Shown: positions 12,370-25,821, numbered from the stretch's first letter. The stretch: DNA of 64,000 nucleotides from Morchella semilibera (GCA_009192285.1 WBVU01000009.1:992001-1056000); one strand, 5' to 3'. Notes: generated from the sequence alone by a model not told the origin. Program-made: numbers and translations.

Positions 12370-13043
12370 CGCCAAGACTATGTATCCAGGCAGCTCCGTA
12401 AGAGCATGTAGCTACTAGGCTCATCGATGAATTCAAACCTAAGTAGCCAAAGATACCCCCCAAATCTCTGCCTTAATCATAGGTTAGGGCTCCCTGTTTT
12501 CCCCCACCACGGCGGTCGAGCAGGCACCGTACATAGGCGGTGGGAACCACTTGGCATAATCTAGCCATGTCATGCCGTGGTAACCCTGACATGGTGGCGG
12601 GTTGTACATATTTTTCTCACTTGTATGTAGAAGAGTGATCTGGGGCCCGCTCGCTATACGGCCTCCCGTAGTCTCACCCCATCCCCTATTTATTTCCCCG
12701 TATGGCGGCTGGGAACGAGCCTAGGGTCCCGCTATCCTGTTGCATCGGCCTAGCTAGCTGTCGGGCCAACGGCATGCCGGGGCTAGTCTAGGAGTATGTC
12801 CTGTGGGGTTGTCATTCCCATGTACTAGTGAGACTCTGCTGCACTCTGCTCGCCGCCCTGCTGGCAGACCCCGAAAGATCTCACAGACCGACTGGCTCGT
12901 ACAGCTGGTGGGCCACCTAGGGGTTATCGTAGCCAATTCACAGTTCGCGGTTCCCGGGCTACATATGCATCCTTTGTTAATCAATAGAGGCTACTTGCAA
13001 GGTTAGATGTCGCGGGGCGCGCTTATCATCAGTTATAGGCGAC

Positions 13044-13060
13044 TCATGGCCTATCACTCG
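13044..13060 (+). repeat. Bipartite motif TCAY-N4-TATCACTCG
   Basis: TCAT-GGCC-TATCACTCG, intergenic. Confidence 0.7.
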
Positions 13061-13287
13061 GTAGCTGTAACATGCCGTGCTACATACTAAGTGATTGTCA
13101 TAATAAGGATAGCCCCCCCCCCTATTACACTTCTAGCTACCGGCCCAGCAGAGCAGTGGTGACATTACGGGTACATGTAGCTATAGCCAAAAACAAACCA
13201 CAAACCCCGTGTACATCCCCCCAGCTAACCCGCACAGTCTGCCGTAACTACCCGGACGGGGGTTGTCCGAGCAACGCATCCCACCGT

Positions 13288-13312
13288 GCACCCACCCACC
13301 CACCCACCCACC
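13288..13312. repeat. Short (CCCA)n tandem repeat
   Basis: About five to six CCCA units in a row; a simple microsatellite. Confidence 0.8.
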
Positions 13313-13933
13313 AGGCAAGTATCCGCACACTACGAACCGACCGACCAAAGGAAGTAGCCGCCGGTGTTGGTGGCAGAGGGTGGCCTGTATGTATGTATGC
13401 CCTCAATGCCGAACCCCCAGGCTCCATATGTACCTAATACATAAACCCGCGGAACGAGCTAAACGCCTGGGGCCAAGATCAGGAGGTTAGCAGATCTGCC
13501 AGGAAAGGCGGTAAGTAAGTCTGCCAAGAGGACGGCCCCTCGAGTAGATGGGGCGGGGCGGGGCAGGTAAGCCAGCAGGGCCCCCAGACAGCCGGTGGTT
13601 TGGCGGGCAGACGTGCCTGCGGGGGCGTAGGGCTGTAAGGCGCAAGGGAAAAAAAAAAGATTCCTGGGGCAGAAGATGTCAACCACAAAACCCGATCCAC
13701 AAGCTCTGTCCTGCCGTAGATAGACAGCACGGTAGTATACTACTTGTGATAATGTGTTGGTTTGAGTATAAGTTAGGGGACTATGTGCATACAACTACAA
13801 CTACGACTACACACCGAGAACGTAAGTGGTTTTTGATCACAGAAGTTGGCAGCAGCCCTCTAGCAGGGAGTTGATAATAATATACTGTATATACAGGAAG
13901 GGACTGCCCTCTTGAGGATAAGTCAGATCATCA

Positions 13934-13950
13934 TCACACATTATCACTCG
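13934..13950 (+). repeat. Bipartite motif TCAY-N4-TATCACTCG
   Basis: TCAC-ACAT-TATCACTCG, in the gap downstream of the GTP cyclohydrolase gene. Confidence 0.7.
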
Positions 13951-14319
13951 CTCCCGAGTCCCAACCCAACCAGGCAGGAAGAATAACTGCAGTTGATTTA
14001 TAGCGTGGCAAATCTCTCACGAGGCAACTACATGCAAATCCCAACTGTCTCGAGAAAGAGAATCAAAGTGAGATACTCTGACACTAGTACTGGCGCTGAG
14101 GTCATGACAGACGCCGAAAGCTAACTAATATGACAAGCGGGGGGGAGTGAGAATAAAGAAAACAGAGGAGAAGGAAACAGAAGTACAAACACACAAACAA
14201 GTCCTCAAGCCCGTCCGTCACCCACCCAGCCAGCCAGAATGTTGCACTAACATTTTCCAGCCAGCTCATCTACAAAAGAAACCTCTAATCCCCCACCCGT
14301 CTACCCCTCCACTCACCCA

Positions 14320-15299
14320 CTACCTCCGACTCCCCACCAGATGCATAAACTCCTCTCGTGTCCTCGTACTCCTCCTAAAGATGCCCGTCATGCAGCTCGT
14401 CACCGTCGTTGCCGACGTCTTCTCCACGCCCCTCATCACCATACACAGATGGCTACTCTCCATGACCACCGCGACCCCCTGCGGCCTGAGGATCTCCTCC
14501 ACCGCCATCGCCACCTGCTTCGTCAGCCGCTCCTGCAGCTGCAGTCTCCGGGCAAACATCTCCGCGATGCGCGCAAACTTGCTGAGCCCAAGCACCTTCT
14601 TGCAGGGGATGTAGCCAATGTGCATCTTCCCCGTGAAGGGGACGAGGTGGTGCTCGCACATGCTGAAGATCTCAATGTCCTTGACGATGACGAGCTCGTC
14701 GTGGTCCTCGGTGAAGACGGCATTGTTGATGATGGTGTGCAGGTTCTCCTCGTAGCCCTTGGTGAAGTGCAGCATTGCCTTTGCGTAGCGGGTGGGGGTC
14801 TCTAGGAGGCCCTCGCGTGTTGGGTCTTCGCCGATGCACTCGAGGAGCGTGCGGATCCTGGGCGCTGTCAGTTTGTCTAGTTACGATGCGGGGGGGGGGG
14901 GGGTGGGGTCAGAGCACTCACGCGCCAGAGAGCTTCTCGAGGCGCTCGGATTTCTCTTCGGGTGTCGCCTCAAGACGCTTCTTAGCTCCTACACCTATAC
15001 AGAACAGGGTCGCCGCGGTTAGTTAAGGTGCTCTGTGGTGGGTGGGGAGTGGGGGGGGGGAGCATACTGGGCCATGAGAGGCCATCGTAGTCGACGGGGG
15101 GCTGCTGCGTGTACGGGCTTCCGGGACGGCTTGCGTCCGGAGTTATTGCGGTGAGACGCGGCGGGGCAATGTCATGCTTGGGGACTAGCTGTGAGGGCGT
15201 ATCGTTGATGCGCAGAGAGGCAAAGAGCTTGTCGGCGCTCGAGGAGAGGAATTGCGTGTTGTCTGCCTGGGCATCGTTTGTAGTTGTGGCGGGGGGCAT
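14320..15299 (-). CDS. GTP cyclohydrolase I
   Basis: Three exons, 15299-15068, 14994-14922 and 14857-14320, give 280 residues. The enzyme converts GTP to 7,8-dihydroneopterin triphosphate, the first step of folate and tetrahydropterin synthesis, in the cytosol as a homodecamer. Seen: [44 protein letters not shown] with the zinc Cys and His, and [11 protein letters not shown] with the second zinc Cys. The first about 100 residues are a variable, low-complexity extension ending in DYDGLSWPS before the catalytic domain, usual for fungi. Yeast FOL2 is the orthologue by family. The start at 15299 gives MPPATTTND and is the first in-frame ATG. Confidence 0.95.
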
Positions 15300-16554
15300 C
15301 TTTTGTTCTAAGAGTTATAGAGAGATCGAGAGAGAGCTATATTAGTAGTACCTATGTACTTATGTATTGTATGTATGTATATCAGAATAGCTAGGAGGGT
15401 GGTAGTATGTGATTAAGTAAAGGTGATCAAGTGGGATAATTGTGAATAGATAGCAAACAGATCGTCTTGAATAATATAGTTGAGGGGATGAGTGAAAGAG
15501 TGAGTGAGAGTGTGAGGAAGGGTCGATATATATATATGAACAGGGTTACAAAAAAAAAAAAAATTTCCCCTGTTCTTTTCTTTCCATGCATTCCCTTTTC
15601 TTTTCTTTTCTTTCTTTTTCTTGCCTGCAGGTGTCCCGAACTTTATCTGCTGCTTATCTTATCCGCAAGCCCTAACCCGACACGGTTAGGCGCGCACACA
15701 CGTGATGACCTTTTCTTTACCCCACCGATCTAAGGAAGTACTTATGTAGATGCTTCCCTAATATAATGTGTGTGCGGGGAGGGAAATGTCGTGATGGTTG
15801 TTGTTGAGAGGGCCATTACGTTTTATCGGATGTCACATTTGGGCATGGGGGGGGGGGGTGGTGTTGAGGCACAGATACTACTTGGACCATGATGTATCTG
15901 GGCTCTCCCGAGTACTTGCCTCTTGAGAGGATTTGCATTTTTTTCTCTTTCTCCCCAAAGATAAAATAAAGAAAAAGAAGAATAAGAGGAAGCTGCATGC
16001 AATGCAGCCAAAGGGAAAGAGAAAAGAGAAGAAAAAGGCGGGTATCGTACCACATAGTTACATATTCCATCCCAACTCCTGGTAAAACTACATATAAAGA
16101 TGAGAGAAAGCAAAATCAAAAAAGAAAAACCAAAACCAAAACCAAGCGAGTGTTGCGCCATCAATGCTGAAAAAGACATCTAATCCCCCCTCACCCTTAC
16201 CCCCCCCTTTTCTTCCCCTCCAAATAAAAAGATAAATGATAATAAAATGATGAAAAAAGAAAAAAAGCGAGTGTAAAATACAAGTTAAAACCTCCCATAT
16301 TCGTTTTTTTTGGTGTCAAATTCCCAAGCTCAATCGATGGCTGTTAAAAAGAAAGAAAAAGAAAAAGAGAATCCCGTAATGCAAAACGAAAAAGACTAGA
16401 TGAGATAAAAGTGGAAGTAGAGTAAGTGAGAAATAAAAAAGATACCAAAAAGTCCCCAAGAAGAAATATGTACGAACGAACGAATGCAGACATCATATAT
16501 ACCCCCTACTACTACTACCCCTACCCCTACTACTACTGCTACTCCTCCTCATAG
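15300..16554. other. Intergenic: GTP cyclohydrolase promoter side
   Basis: No gene seen. The stretch is rich in poly-A, poly-G and T-rich microsatellite-like runs (GTATGTATGTAT near 15368, CTTTTCTTTTCTTTTCTTTC near 15597, an A13 run near 15550, and a G12 run near 15848). Confidence 0.6.
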
Positions 16555-19500
16555 CTACACCACAGGCGTAGTTGGCACCACTTCGGGGCCCACAAACCTC
16601 GCTACACGCTCCTTGATCTCCTCACACATACTCCCCAGACTCTCATGCCACTCGCTCTCCAGCATCTTCACCTTCTCTTTCAGATCCTCTGTGAGCACCG
16701 CCGCCTCCCTCTCGCGGCCCTCATCCTGCAACTTCTGGTCGTTCGCACACTTGACCTTCCAACTTGCTGCCACATTCAGCGTCTTGATCTCATGTAGTAG
16801 ACACAGCAGGTTCGTCTGACCCTCCACAAACTGGTACACCGAGCGCTCTGCCTGCAAGAGCTTCGCCTGGAGATAGCGCAACGGCTCCCTCAGGTATGCG
16901 GGGTTCTCGTGAAACTCCTCCGGGGGCACAATAGGGTGTACGTTCGTCAGATCCAGCGGGATATTCTCAAGGCTCTCGACAATGAGCGGTGCCACCTCCC
17001 AGAAGGCCGAGATCTGCATCTCAACGCCCTTCATGCAGTTTATCTCGACGATATCGAGAAAACCTGTGTAGCGCTCGAGTGACTCCTTGTTGGCGTTGAT
17101 CCTGCGTGTGTTCTCCTCGCGCGCAAAGTAGTCCTCTGCTTCGCGGATCTTGTCCGCCTGGCGGGAGACAAAGAAGGGTGTTATGACGAGTTCCTTGTAG
17201 CGGCGGTTGCGCTCGGCAAGGAGGTCATAGATCTCGCGGTGAAGCTGCTCGCGCACGTCAAAGAGCCACTTGAGACATGTGAGCTTCTCGAGGAGCTCGG
17301 GAACCTCGTTTCCTTCCTGCTGACCGCCGCTAGAATGGTAAGCGTCGGCGGAGGACTTGAGCTCGCGAACAAGGTCGGAGTAGGCAGCGGAGGCAGCAGA
17401 GATACGTTCTTGCAGGTCGGTGTGCGCCACGTCGACGACTTGGGTTTGGAATAGGTCGAACTCGGTGCGGAGGGACTCTTCAGTGATTGTGTCTTCGCGG
17501 GCTTGGAAGTCGATATTGAGGGATTCGATCTGGCCGAAGCTGAAGCGCTTGCTGGGGCCGTTGGTAGAGGAATTGTCGGAGGAGTAAAGCTGTTGGATGT
17601 ACTCTGAGTGCTGGTTCCGGCGCTTGAGGGCCTCCATGGCGAGGGATTCCTTGCGCGCTGTGGAGGCGGCATTGAAGTCGCGTTTGACGGCATTGACTGT
17701 GGAGAGGTCGTTGAGCGTTCTGACGAGGTTGCGGAATACGGCCAGGTGCGGGTGCGAGTTGTTGACGGCGGGGTATTCGCGGGGGTATGGCGGGAGAAGG
17801 GTGAGCAGCGGTGCGATATCGAGGCTTGTTTTGACGGGCCGGGGGGGCATGGACCGTGTGCGTGACTGAGTTGGGCGGGACCGCGATCGTGAGTATTTGC
17901 GGTCCGGTGGATAGGCAGAGCTTCCTGCGTAGTCGCTCGGGTGCATATGATTTCGCGGTGTCGATGCAACCACATTCTCAGCAATCTCTTTCAAAGATGC
18001 CCGCGCGGTCCGATGATGCCTATGACCGCCGCGCCCAAAGCCAAAATCGTCCTCTCCCATACCATCTGAGCGCACTGCGTGATAGTCACTCTGTGATCCC
18101 TCAACACTCGCCTCCCACCATCTTGATGATGTCCTCCCGCGGGAAGACTCCTCGTCCCTGATCCTGGCCTCCAGCCCCGGGTCGTTGTGTTCATCGTGAT
18201 TGTTACTATCGCGCGTCTTATTATTGATATACTGGCCCCACCACTGTGACTCCGGCCTCTTCCTTCCGTTGGCCTCCTCCGAATTCCCCATCTCCACATC
18301 ACCGTCAATCCCATTCCTCAAAACCGGTGAGATTGGTGATAGCTCCTGCGTCCGTTCCGGGACCGAGAATGCCGTGCCCAGCTGCGCAATGATGGAAGAC
18401 CTCATCTTCTTGACCGCCTCAGGATACTTCTCCTCGCGTAGCTGACACTCCTTGACCACAAACTCCATCCACAGGTTCACGCGCTTCTCATCCGTCTGCG
18501 CCGCCGCCTCTTGCTTGATCATCTTGCGGTGCCGCTCCAGCGCCGAAATATAGAACCCATCCATGACCTCCTCATCTTTCAGCAGCGGCGCCTGTAGCCT
18601 TGGATCAGTGGGCGTTGGGATGTGTAGTAAATGCGATATAGGCCTCACCCGCCTATTGATGTCCCTCTCACTGGCCGGGGGAGGTGTCGGAAGCTGCTTC
18701 GGCGGCTCCTCGGTCACGGGTGATGGAGATATAAACTTCAAAGGTTTGCGGCGAACCTGGGAGAAGAACTGCGGCCCGCGCGAAGATGACAGCGGTGTCG
18801 AGTCGCGCTCAAAATCAATCAATGGCGCTGCAGACGTATCAATCCTCGGGGCGGTGGGTCCACTGCCTCTGCGCCCGTGCCCATGGACTTCGTGTGTTGG
18901 GCTTGTGACGGGCGGGCTCATGCTCTGCTTCCATGGGTTGTTATTCTCGTCGCGCGGCCCCGGCTCATCATCGTCGCCTCTCGCGCTCGGCCCCGGTGAG
19001 CTCTTCTTATATGGCGCCTGCTCACCCTCCATCTTGCGCTTAGGTGGCGGCTGGGGAGGCGATGTGCTTGTCGTTGTCGCTCCAGGCGATATCGTCTCTG
19101 CGGTGACCTCAAAGCTACCATTGCCATGTATCCTACTCGTCTGCGGCGGCGACCGGCTCTGCATCCTGCTTGGAACCGGAGATGACACTGACCTCACCTG
19201 TGTAGGGCCCTGTCTTGGCACGCTCGTATTCCTCGGCGGTGGGCCTGGCGGCGGTGGTGGTATGCTTCCGCGACTGCGCGAATCGCCTCGTACAGCTCCC
19301 GGGGGCATGGGGCCACGCGGTACGGAATTATCTCTTGGCGGTGGGCCCGGCGGTGGGGGTGGGATCCTTGTGAGTGATTCTGCTCTTGTTGACGCTGGTG
19401 GATGTTGCTGCGCGCGGTCACGCGGCGAGATGGAGTGCGACCTAAGACCGTTTCCCATGCCCATCTGCATTACCGCCGCCGCGTTACTCGTGCTCTGCGT

Positions 19501-20594
19501 TCTACGCGCCGGAGTAGTCGGCATCGGTGAAGTGTCGCGCCTCATTGGCGGGGGCCCGGGAGGCGGGGGTGGAATACCGTTAGGGCCGCGGGAGCTGGAG
19601 CGCGGGGATACAATTGGGCTTGGGGGTACCGCAGCTTCCGGCGATGGGTACGAAGCTTGCTGTAGGCCTGATGGTGTGTAGGTTTGCGGTGTGCCCCCCA
19701 CGTTTGGGGGGGAGTAGTTCCGCCGGCGCGGTGAGGGACTATTCCAACCCGACTGATCTTGTAAAAGGGGTGCATATGGAGATTGAGGGGTTGTGTTGGC
19801 ACTACTCACTGCAGATGAGCCATGGGGGAATAGAGGAGAGAAGTTTTGGGTTGATGCAGTGGATGGAGTGATCATTGGTGACTGGCCATGAGCAGCTGGT
19901 GATATTGGAGTGTTCCCATTGCCACTATATTGCCATGAGTTCTGGCGCTGATGTGGTGGACTAAGTTGTAGGCGTGGATTCAACTGTTGCCGCGAACTCT
20001 GTGGCTGCGGTGGAGAATACGGTGGTGGCGGGGCTTTCATATGGGTCAGCTCGATGTAATTTAATATACGAGTCAATAGAACCTCACAAAAAGAAGAGAC
20101 ATAGTGTTCATGCATGCATAAGTTTAAGGTGAGAAACGAGTGATAGAATATGCATAAGATGCATAAGATTGGAAAAAGAAAAGAAAAATACAAATATTTT
20201 CAAGACAAAGAAAATGAAAAGAGTTAAGGAATCAAACAAATGATTGACTAGGAAATAAAGGCTCAGTACCGTCTCCTCCAACCGGTCTTGGAACATATCC
20301 TCCACCATTTCCGGTGACTGGTGCATAATGCTGAGGGTTATACTCCCCACCTTCATTCATATCCGCCTGATTTCTCATAGGGCTAGGACTAATGCTTGGC
20401 CGTCTGGTTGGTCCATACGCCGCGACAGCAGTAGCCGAAGAAGTTGCAACAGTTGGCGCGCTTGCAACTCCGCCCGTTCCTCCTCCACCTCCACCTCCGA
20501 GGCCGCCCGGGTATAGGGCCGGGTTATAGCGGGTATAGGCTCCATTCGCTGTAGGCGCTTGGTGGTGGTTTTGAAAGGGATATGGGGATGCCAT
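16555..20594 (-). CDS. Large proline-rich protein with helical C-terminal domain, unknown function
   Basis: Two exons are proposed: about 20594-20270 (MASPYPFQNHHQ..., Gly/Ala-rich) and about 20049-16555, for roughly 1,270 residues. The exact splice junction is unresolved, since the donor GTACTG at 20269 and the nearest acceptors do not share phase; ATG 20040 is an alternative start. The N-terminal half is low-complexity, with repeated IPPPPPGPPP stretches that are typical ligands for profilin, SH3 or WW domains. The middle is charged, Ser/Arg-rich and disordered. The last about 430 residues, from LLTLLPPYPREYPAVNN, are predicted helical and look like a conserved domain, including LFDVREQLHREIYDLLAERNRR in two overlapping stretches. 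I do not recognise the family. A cytoskeletal or scaffold role is a guess from the polyproline. The intron carries a TATCACTCG motif. Confidence 0.75.
20137..20153 (-). repeat. Bipartite motif, intronic copy
   Basis: Exact core with a CAT half-site four bases away. It lies in the proposed intron of the large proline-rich gene. Confidence 0.7.
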
Positions 20595-22412
20595 TGTTGC
20601 TTAGTTTTGATGGTGAGTAGTTCTAGTAATTGTCCGTCCTGTCCGGGATGTTATGAGTTTGTTGATGTCTCCCGATGTTCCCTAAACAGCCATTCCAATA
20701 AACCGGGGAGGGCCTTGGATGCAAGCAGCTCCTTCGGCGAGCAAAGTCGCAACACGGGAGAGGCGCAAATGGAGGGGGGGGTAAAAGGTAGTTAAAGAAT
20801 GAGCACTCAGTGCGTATGTGAGGTACCCACGCGTAGGGGGGAGAGCGGGGGGGGCAGTGTTATCCAGACTGTTGGGAAAGAAAAAGAGAGATAGAGGAAG
20901 AGAGAGAAGGTGTGAGTGTAGGTGTGAGGAGGGGACAGCGTCGCGATCTCTACTAATTGATTCTTTGGGCCCACCAGCACCACCACCACAGGGGACAGCG
21001 CCTAAAAATAGATTTAAAAATAAATGTCGACTGTGACTAGCTTGATCGGTGATTCGTTTCCGAAAAAAGAACCTAGTAATTTCTTAATACCCTTACACAA
21101 CGTCCTGGTATGGTAGGGCAACCAGTCAGTCATCCAGAAGGAGGGCATGAGGTAGAACCCAGACCCAGGAGGTGGGGGCAAGACGGCTGCCAAAAGCAAA
21201 AAAGGGGAGAAATCGAGATGCCAGATGGCGCTTCGGTTTCTGCAAGCCAGAGCGGGCAAGGGGGTTATTTTTGGAGCCAACCCCCCCCCATCTTGAGACT
21301 CTCCTCTCTAGTATCCTGATAGTGTAGCCGCCCTCTCAGACACCCAACAGCCAACCAACGAAGGCCTATTTAGGGTATCAAGGGGAAGTTCGCAGGTTTT
21401 GCGGGGTGGATTCGCACTGAACGCTTTGCGACTTGAGCGTGGAGGGAGGGCAAGTGGCCAGGAAACGTGTTTCCGCGATCTCGAGGATTACAAAGGTATG
21501 AGGTCGTGATCCTAGCACGTACGTACATAAGTACATGTACTTAATTAAGAGTACATGTAGGTATACTACAATGTAAGGGTTGGCTCGGCAAAGATAGGTG
21601 TTTGCTTCCCAAGCCATACATGTAGTTAATACGCTGCATCCTACACAAGGTGCATTTTATGAACTGCATTTCCTCCCTCACCCCATGCAGAAACCCCTTC
21701 CTGCACACCACATAACATTATCGAGGCTGATAATATCGCTAGATGAATAATCATTTGCATCAGAGCACACTCTGTAACAGTGTAACTGTAGGTACAAACT
21801 ATACCAGACCCAACGTTCGTACTTTCCCTTTTTCTTGCTTTTTCGCGGGCTGGTCCTGTCATTCCTGTACCTTACAGTAGTATGTATGTCTAACTGGGAC
21901 CAGCCAAATCGGAGAACCCTGAACAATCTGGGACAGAATCTCAGCGGGAGAGTGCATATAGCTGGTCACCTACATGAAGCCACTTACATACTACAGTAGC
22001 TAAGTACATATAGCTACATGTAACGGGGTCAAAATTAGATAGGGGGGAAAAAAGTAAGTCCCTATTCAAACATTTCATGATGGCGCAAAATAAAGGAGTC
22101 AAAGTACGCCTAAATTATCCTTCACGCCCTTTTGAGAGTGGGTCGGAGTTCCATAGGTATGAGGAGTACTACAGTATGAAAAAATGGGGTGAAATCACTA
22201 CCATAGGACTACGGAATTTAGTGATAAATACAGAATTAAATCGGCATTAGAGGAAGAGTACTGTACAAATACCGTATTCTTATCGCAATGCTAGCGTACC
22301 AACGAGAATACCGTAGTGATCCCACCCCTCTTTTTGGTACTGTATGTATGGGATGACATCCTTGTAATCAATGTGGAAGTAACGTGAGAGAAAACGGGCG
22401 ATAGACGAAGCA

Positions 22413-22429
22413 CGAGTGATAGCTTGTGA
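22413..22429 (-). repeat. Bipartite motif TCAY-N4-TATCACTCG
   Basis: CGAGTGATA-GCTT-GTGA on +, intergenic. Confidence 0.7.
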
Positions 22430-23850
22430 GTGCATATTGTGGAAATTGTAAGTACATGTACCTGCACTAACACACAAAGCAAATACTATACACCCCTTTA
22501 CACAAAAAAAAACAATACAGCACATCATAAGGGTACAGGCGCCCAAAGATTCCAAATCATATTGTAGCTAGATCGTTGTACGTGCCCAACAATCTCGATC
22601 CCCATACTTACTAGTATACGTATGTATGTACATGGACTTGTAATGATTCGTACTTTATCTATATGTGCACGTGAGAGATATATATAACAAATGCATGGAG
22701 AAAACAAAAAAGAGGTCTTAAAAGAACCAGTTCCAATAAGCCAGCAACGATATGCGTAAAAAGAAGATCTAGGTCATCCAAAAGAGATCACACAAAGGGT
22801 GGAAACCTGGTATCTCTTGATTCGTACATGTAGTCAAGCGCCTTGCCATTGGGCCATGTAACCATGAATAGTGCAAATGGCACTAACTACATGTAATTAT
22901 GAGATTTTTGCTCTATGACTTTTAATACAAGAAAGAAAAGAAAAATATCCCACTCCATTATCGTCATAGGCGGTGTGTTTATACTTAGTAAGTTCCTAAG
23001 CATAAAGGTTGATCGCTAATTAATTCTAGAACCGTCAAATGATCTCGATCTCAGACGTACACACTAATGATCTCACTAGGGTTTCTTTAGAACAGTGCAC
23101 AGCTCCATGGCAGGAATAAGGATGCACTGAACTAATGGGTGTAGTTGAATACTCCACTCCACATATATCCAGATGTGACGCACTTAAACGCCCGATAAGG
23201 AGTATGAGAACCGTCAAAAGAGCCGATTGGTGGTCGAGCCCCCGCCGCATGCGCACATAATCCTCGTAGGCGCCAGTAGGTACAGCTGTGATATGTACAT
23301 TACTGATTAGTTTACTATGAAAAATTATCCTGTCCAGCCGCGAGTAACAAATTTTGGGAGCGAGGAGGCGAATTACGGCCCGTTTATCTGAAGATTTTGC
23401 ACTTTATTCCCCCACATATTTTGCTACGTGTACAATCTAGCTACCCTGTAAGGACAATCTAGTCCACAGAAAATTGACTGGGGACTGCTAGATAATATAT
23501 TGGCTATGCTATCATCTGTCGATCTAGTGACATATAGTCTGATAACTATATTTGAGGTTTCTTCATGTAAAGCTTCATATGTATACCAAGTATTTTTAGT
23601 TTTGCTTCCTCTTTGCGTGGACATACTTACATGTAGTTAGTAGATTGTGGTCGTGCAGATATTATTTTGGCAGACTCAGTGGGTGACACATTTACCGAAA
23701 TTTTCACGCTTCCTCTTCTTCTCTGTCTAGCGCAAAAGGAAACCTACCTGGATTGTTTTAGAAACGGACTTAAATGTAAGCCTCAGAATAGGCTTCTTTT
23801 CAGTGTTGCCGTGTGCTTATCTGGTATATAACCTTAAGCTTGAGTATGAA

Positions 23851-23867
23851 TCATTAACTATCACTCG
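23851..23867 (+). repeat. Bipartite motif TCAY-N4-TATCACTCG
   Basis: TCAT-TAAC-TATCACTCG, just before the GATT repeat and the GC-rich block. Confidence 0.7.
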
Positions 23868-23929
23868 GAATCAAGGGCCTCAATGATTAATTGATTGATT
23901 GATTGATACTTCATATACCTCAATGGGCT

Positions 23930-24190
23930 AGACCGGGCTAAAAAAAAATGGGGGGGGGGGGCTAGTCTGGCCCAGCCCATACTCTCGAGCCTAGGGCCAA
24001 AAACAAATAGCCCGAGCGAGGCCGGGCTAAGTATATCGGTCTGGCACTGCTGGGGGTGTCTGTCTGCTTGTGCCCGGCTATAACGTTTAAAAGCTCTTTG
24101 GGGGCTAATAATGCATGAATTCGTTAGAGCCAGGCCCGGCCCGTCGGAAAATAGCCCGGGCAGCCCGTCCTAGACCTCGACCCATTGACG
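23930..24190. repeat. GC-rich block of imperfect AGCCCGGGC-type repeats
   Basis: Variants of AGCCCGGGC, GCCCGGC and GGCCGGGCTA recur in both orientations through about 260 bases, in sharp contrast to the AT-rich flanks. A poly-A/poly-G run lies at 23941-23962. No coding signal is seen. Confidence 0.6.
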
Positions 24191-24280
24191 CCCGGTATGG
24201 TACAATGGTCTTCGTATAAACGGGATAAGGAATGATAAAATCACATGATTCTGGGCAAAAAGATAAGTTAATCAGACATC

Positions 24281-24350
24281 AGGATATCTTAAAAAAGTTA
24301 TATGAAATATGAGGATATCTTAAAAAGTCATGGAATATGAAGATATCCTG
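24281..24350. repeat. Tandem repeat, about 28-31 base unit
   Basis: AGGATATCTTAAAAA followed by GT(T/C)AT...AATATG occurs twice, with a third partial AAGATATCCTGG. Confidence 0.75.
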
Positions 24351-25821
24351 GCGGCTTTTTTAAGCGCAGCTCTGCAGGGATGCCAAAAATACCTTGGATT
24401 AATCTAATGTCCTATTAGAAGGATAATTTATCTAGCTGGCAGGATAAGCATCGATTATCATGATGATAATTCTCCTCACCCGAGTATCACTAGTTACAGT
24501 TACATCAGTCAATCATTAATTCCATCAATGGGGTTGACTGATTGAAACTTCATACATGTATGCAGCCCGAAACCATCAATGGGGTTGTGAGATCTGCGAA
24601 ATAAGATTGTTCAAAGAACAATATATGAGTAGGTCTGGTGAAAGCACACCTACCTGGACCTATATACGCGTATTAATTAGGTATCCTCCTGATGGTCATG
24701 ATGGTGGGTGATGGGTGGTGATGGTGATGGTGCTGTGTCGTTTACGCACAGTACTTTGTACGATGTTCAGGATGTCTTTTTATTGGTAGCGGACTGCCGT
24801 GCTATTAGCAGCCCGGGCGGGTATTACAGATATGCCCGCTTGCTGTTATGTAATGTTGCCGCCAGCACACGACGGCCATGTTCGATACACACATGTAGTG
24901 AATGTCTATAGTACAGTGCAGCAGATGGTGATGTTGATGATGATGATGATGGAGGTTTTTATGTCTGCCGCCCTCTGCTGACACTTTGCCGGACTTTGGA
25001 TACATGTAAGCTAATATGAAACGACTTATCCTCGTATTTTTGGTAAGCTACCTTTTTCCAATTGTACCGTAGGGGCGCATGCATGTAGCGAACGTTCCCT
25101 AGATATCATCGCTGACTAGAATTGCCAGAGAGCATATTCGGGGTGGTAATATAGGTCCTATTTAGGGGATTGTGGTTTATATTTATCTCAAGATGAGGTG
25201 TGTGGTTGAAAGTGGCAACCAAAAGTGGGTTGTTTAGGGCCCTGATAGTGGGGTAAAGTTTGTTCACATGGAAGCCCGCACTCACACCATGGCACCACTC
25301 TCACAATCTACATGTTACCACTCGCAAATATAGCACTTAAACAATTACCAGTAAATCAGGGTATGTGTTACGGCTGGGAATTGTAAATACCTAGTAGGCT
25401 TCTATATATAGGGGATATCTATCAGTGGTAGGTGGAGATAGATTTGGGGTCGATTTTTCTTGGCGAGGCAAAGGGCTATATGGGTGAAAGTTATGCAGGA
25501 AAAAGCTATCATTTGATTGGATAGCTCCACATGAAACCAAAAGTGTAACAGCCGCTGATCTCAACTCCAAAATCAACCACTCCCGTCCCCTCCTGTGAGA
25601 AGGAGGGGGGCATACATGTATGAATCGTTTTCTCTTGGATACTGTTACTCTAAATAGATCTACTAAGCTTAGCAAAAGAGGCGTTAGACTATGGCAAACC
25701 GTCGGAGAGACCGTTAAAGTTGGCTCGTCTATCTGGGGTTATGCATTTCTGATTTAAATTATCAGAATCTTAGGTTGTCAATTGCCTGCCCGGTGTGTTA
25801 CTCCCTGGGAAACTGGCCGAC

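Larger units (their letters stand above)
11215..14319. other. Gene-free region with hairpins and short motifs
   Basis: No open frame here resembles a gene. It holds the GC-rich hairpin cluster (11461-11728), a 22-base-arm hairpin (12130-12188), a CCCA repeat (about 13288-13312), three bipartite TATCACTCG motifs, one TACATGTA, and many poly-C and poly-G runs. Confidence 0.6.

Noticed and set aside
15848-15860. Poly-G tract and other G runs of 10-13
   Set aside because: Simple homopolymers, possibly with assembly length error; no G-quadruplex pattern of four separated G runs worth claiming.
18563-19681. Long open frame (372 codons) on +
   Set aside because: It is the antisense shadow of the proline- and serine-rich part of the large - strand gene; its Gly/Leu-rich reading follows from GC-rich repeats.
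24945-24960. GATGATGATGATGG run
   Set aside because: An ordinary short microsatellite with no further structure.
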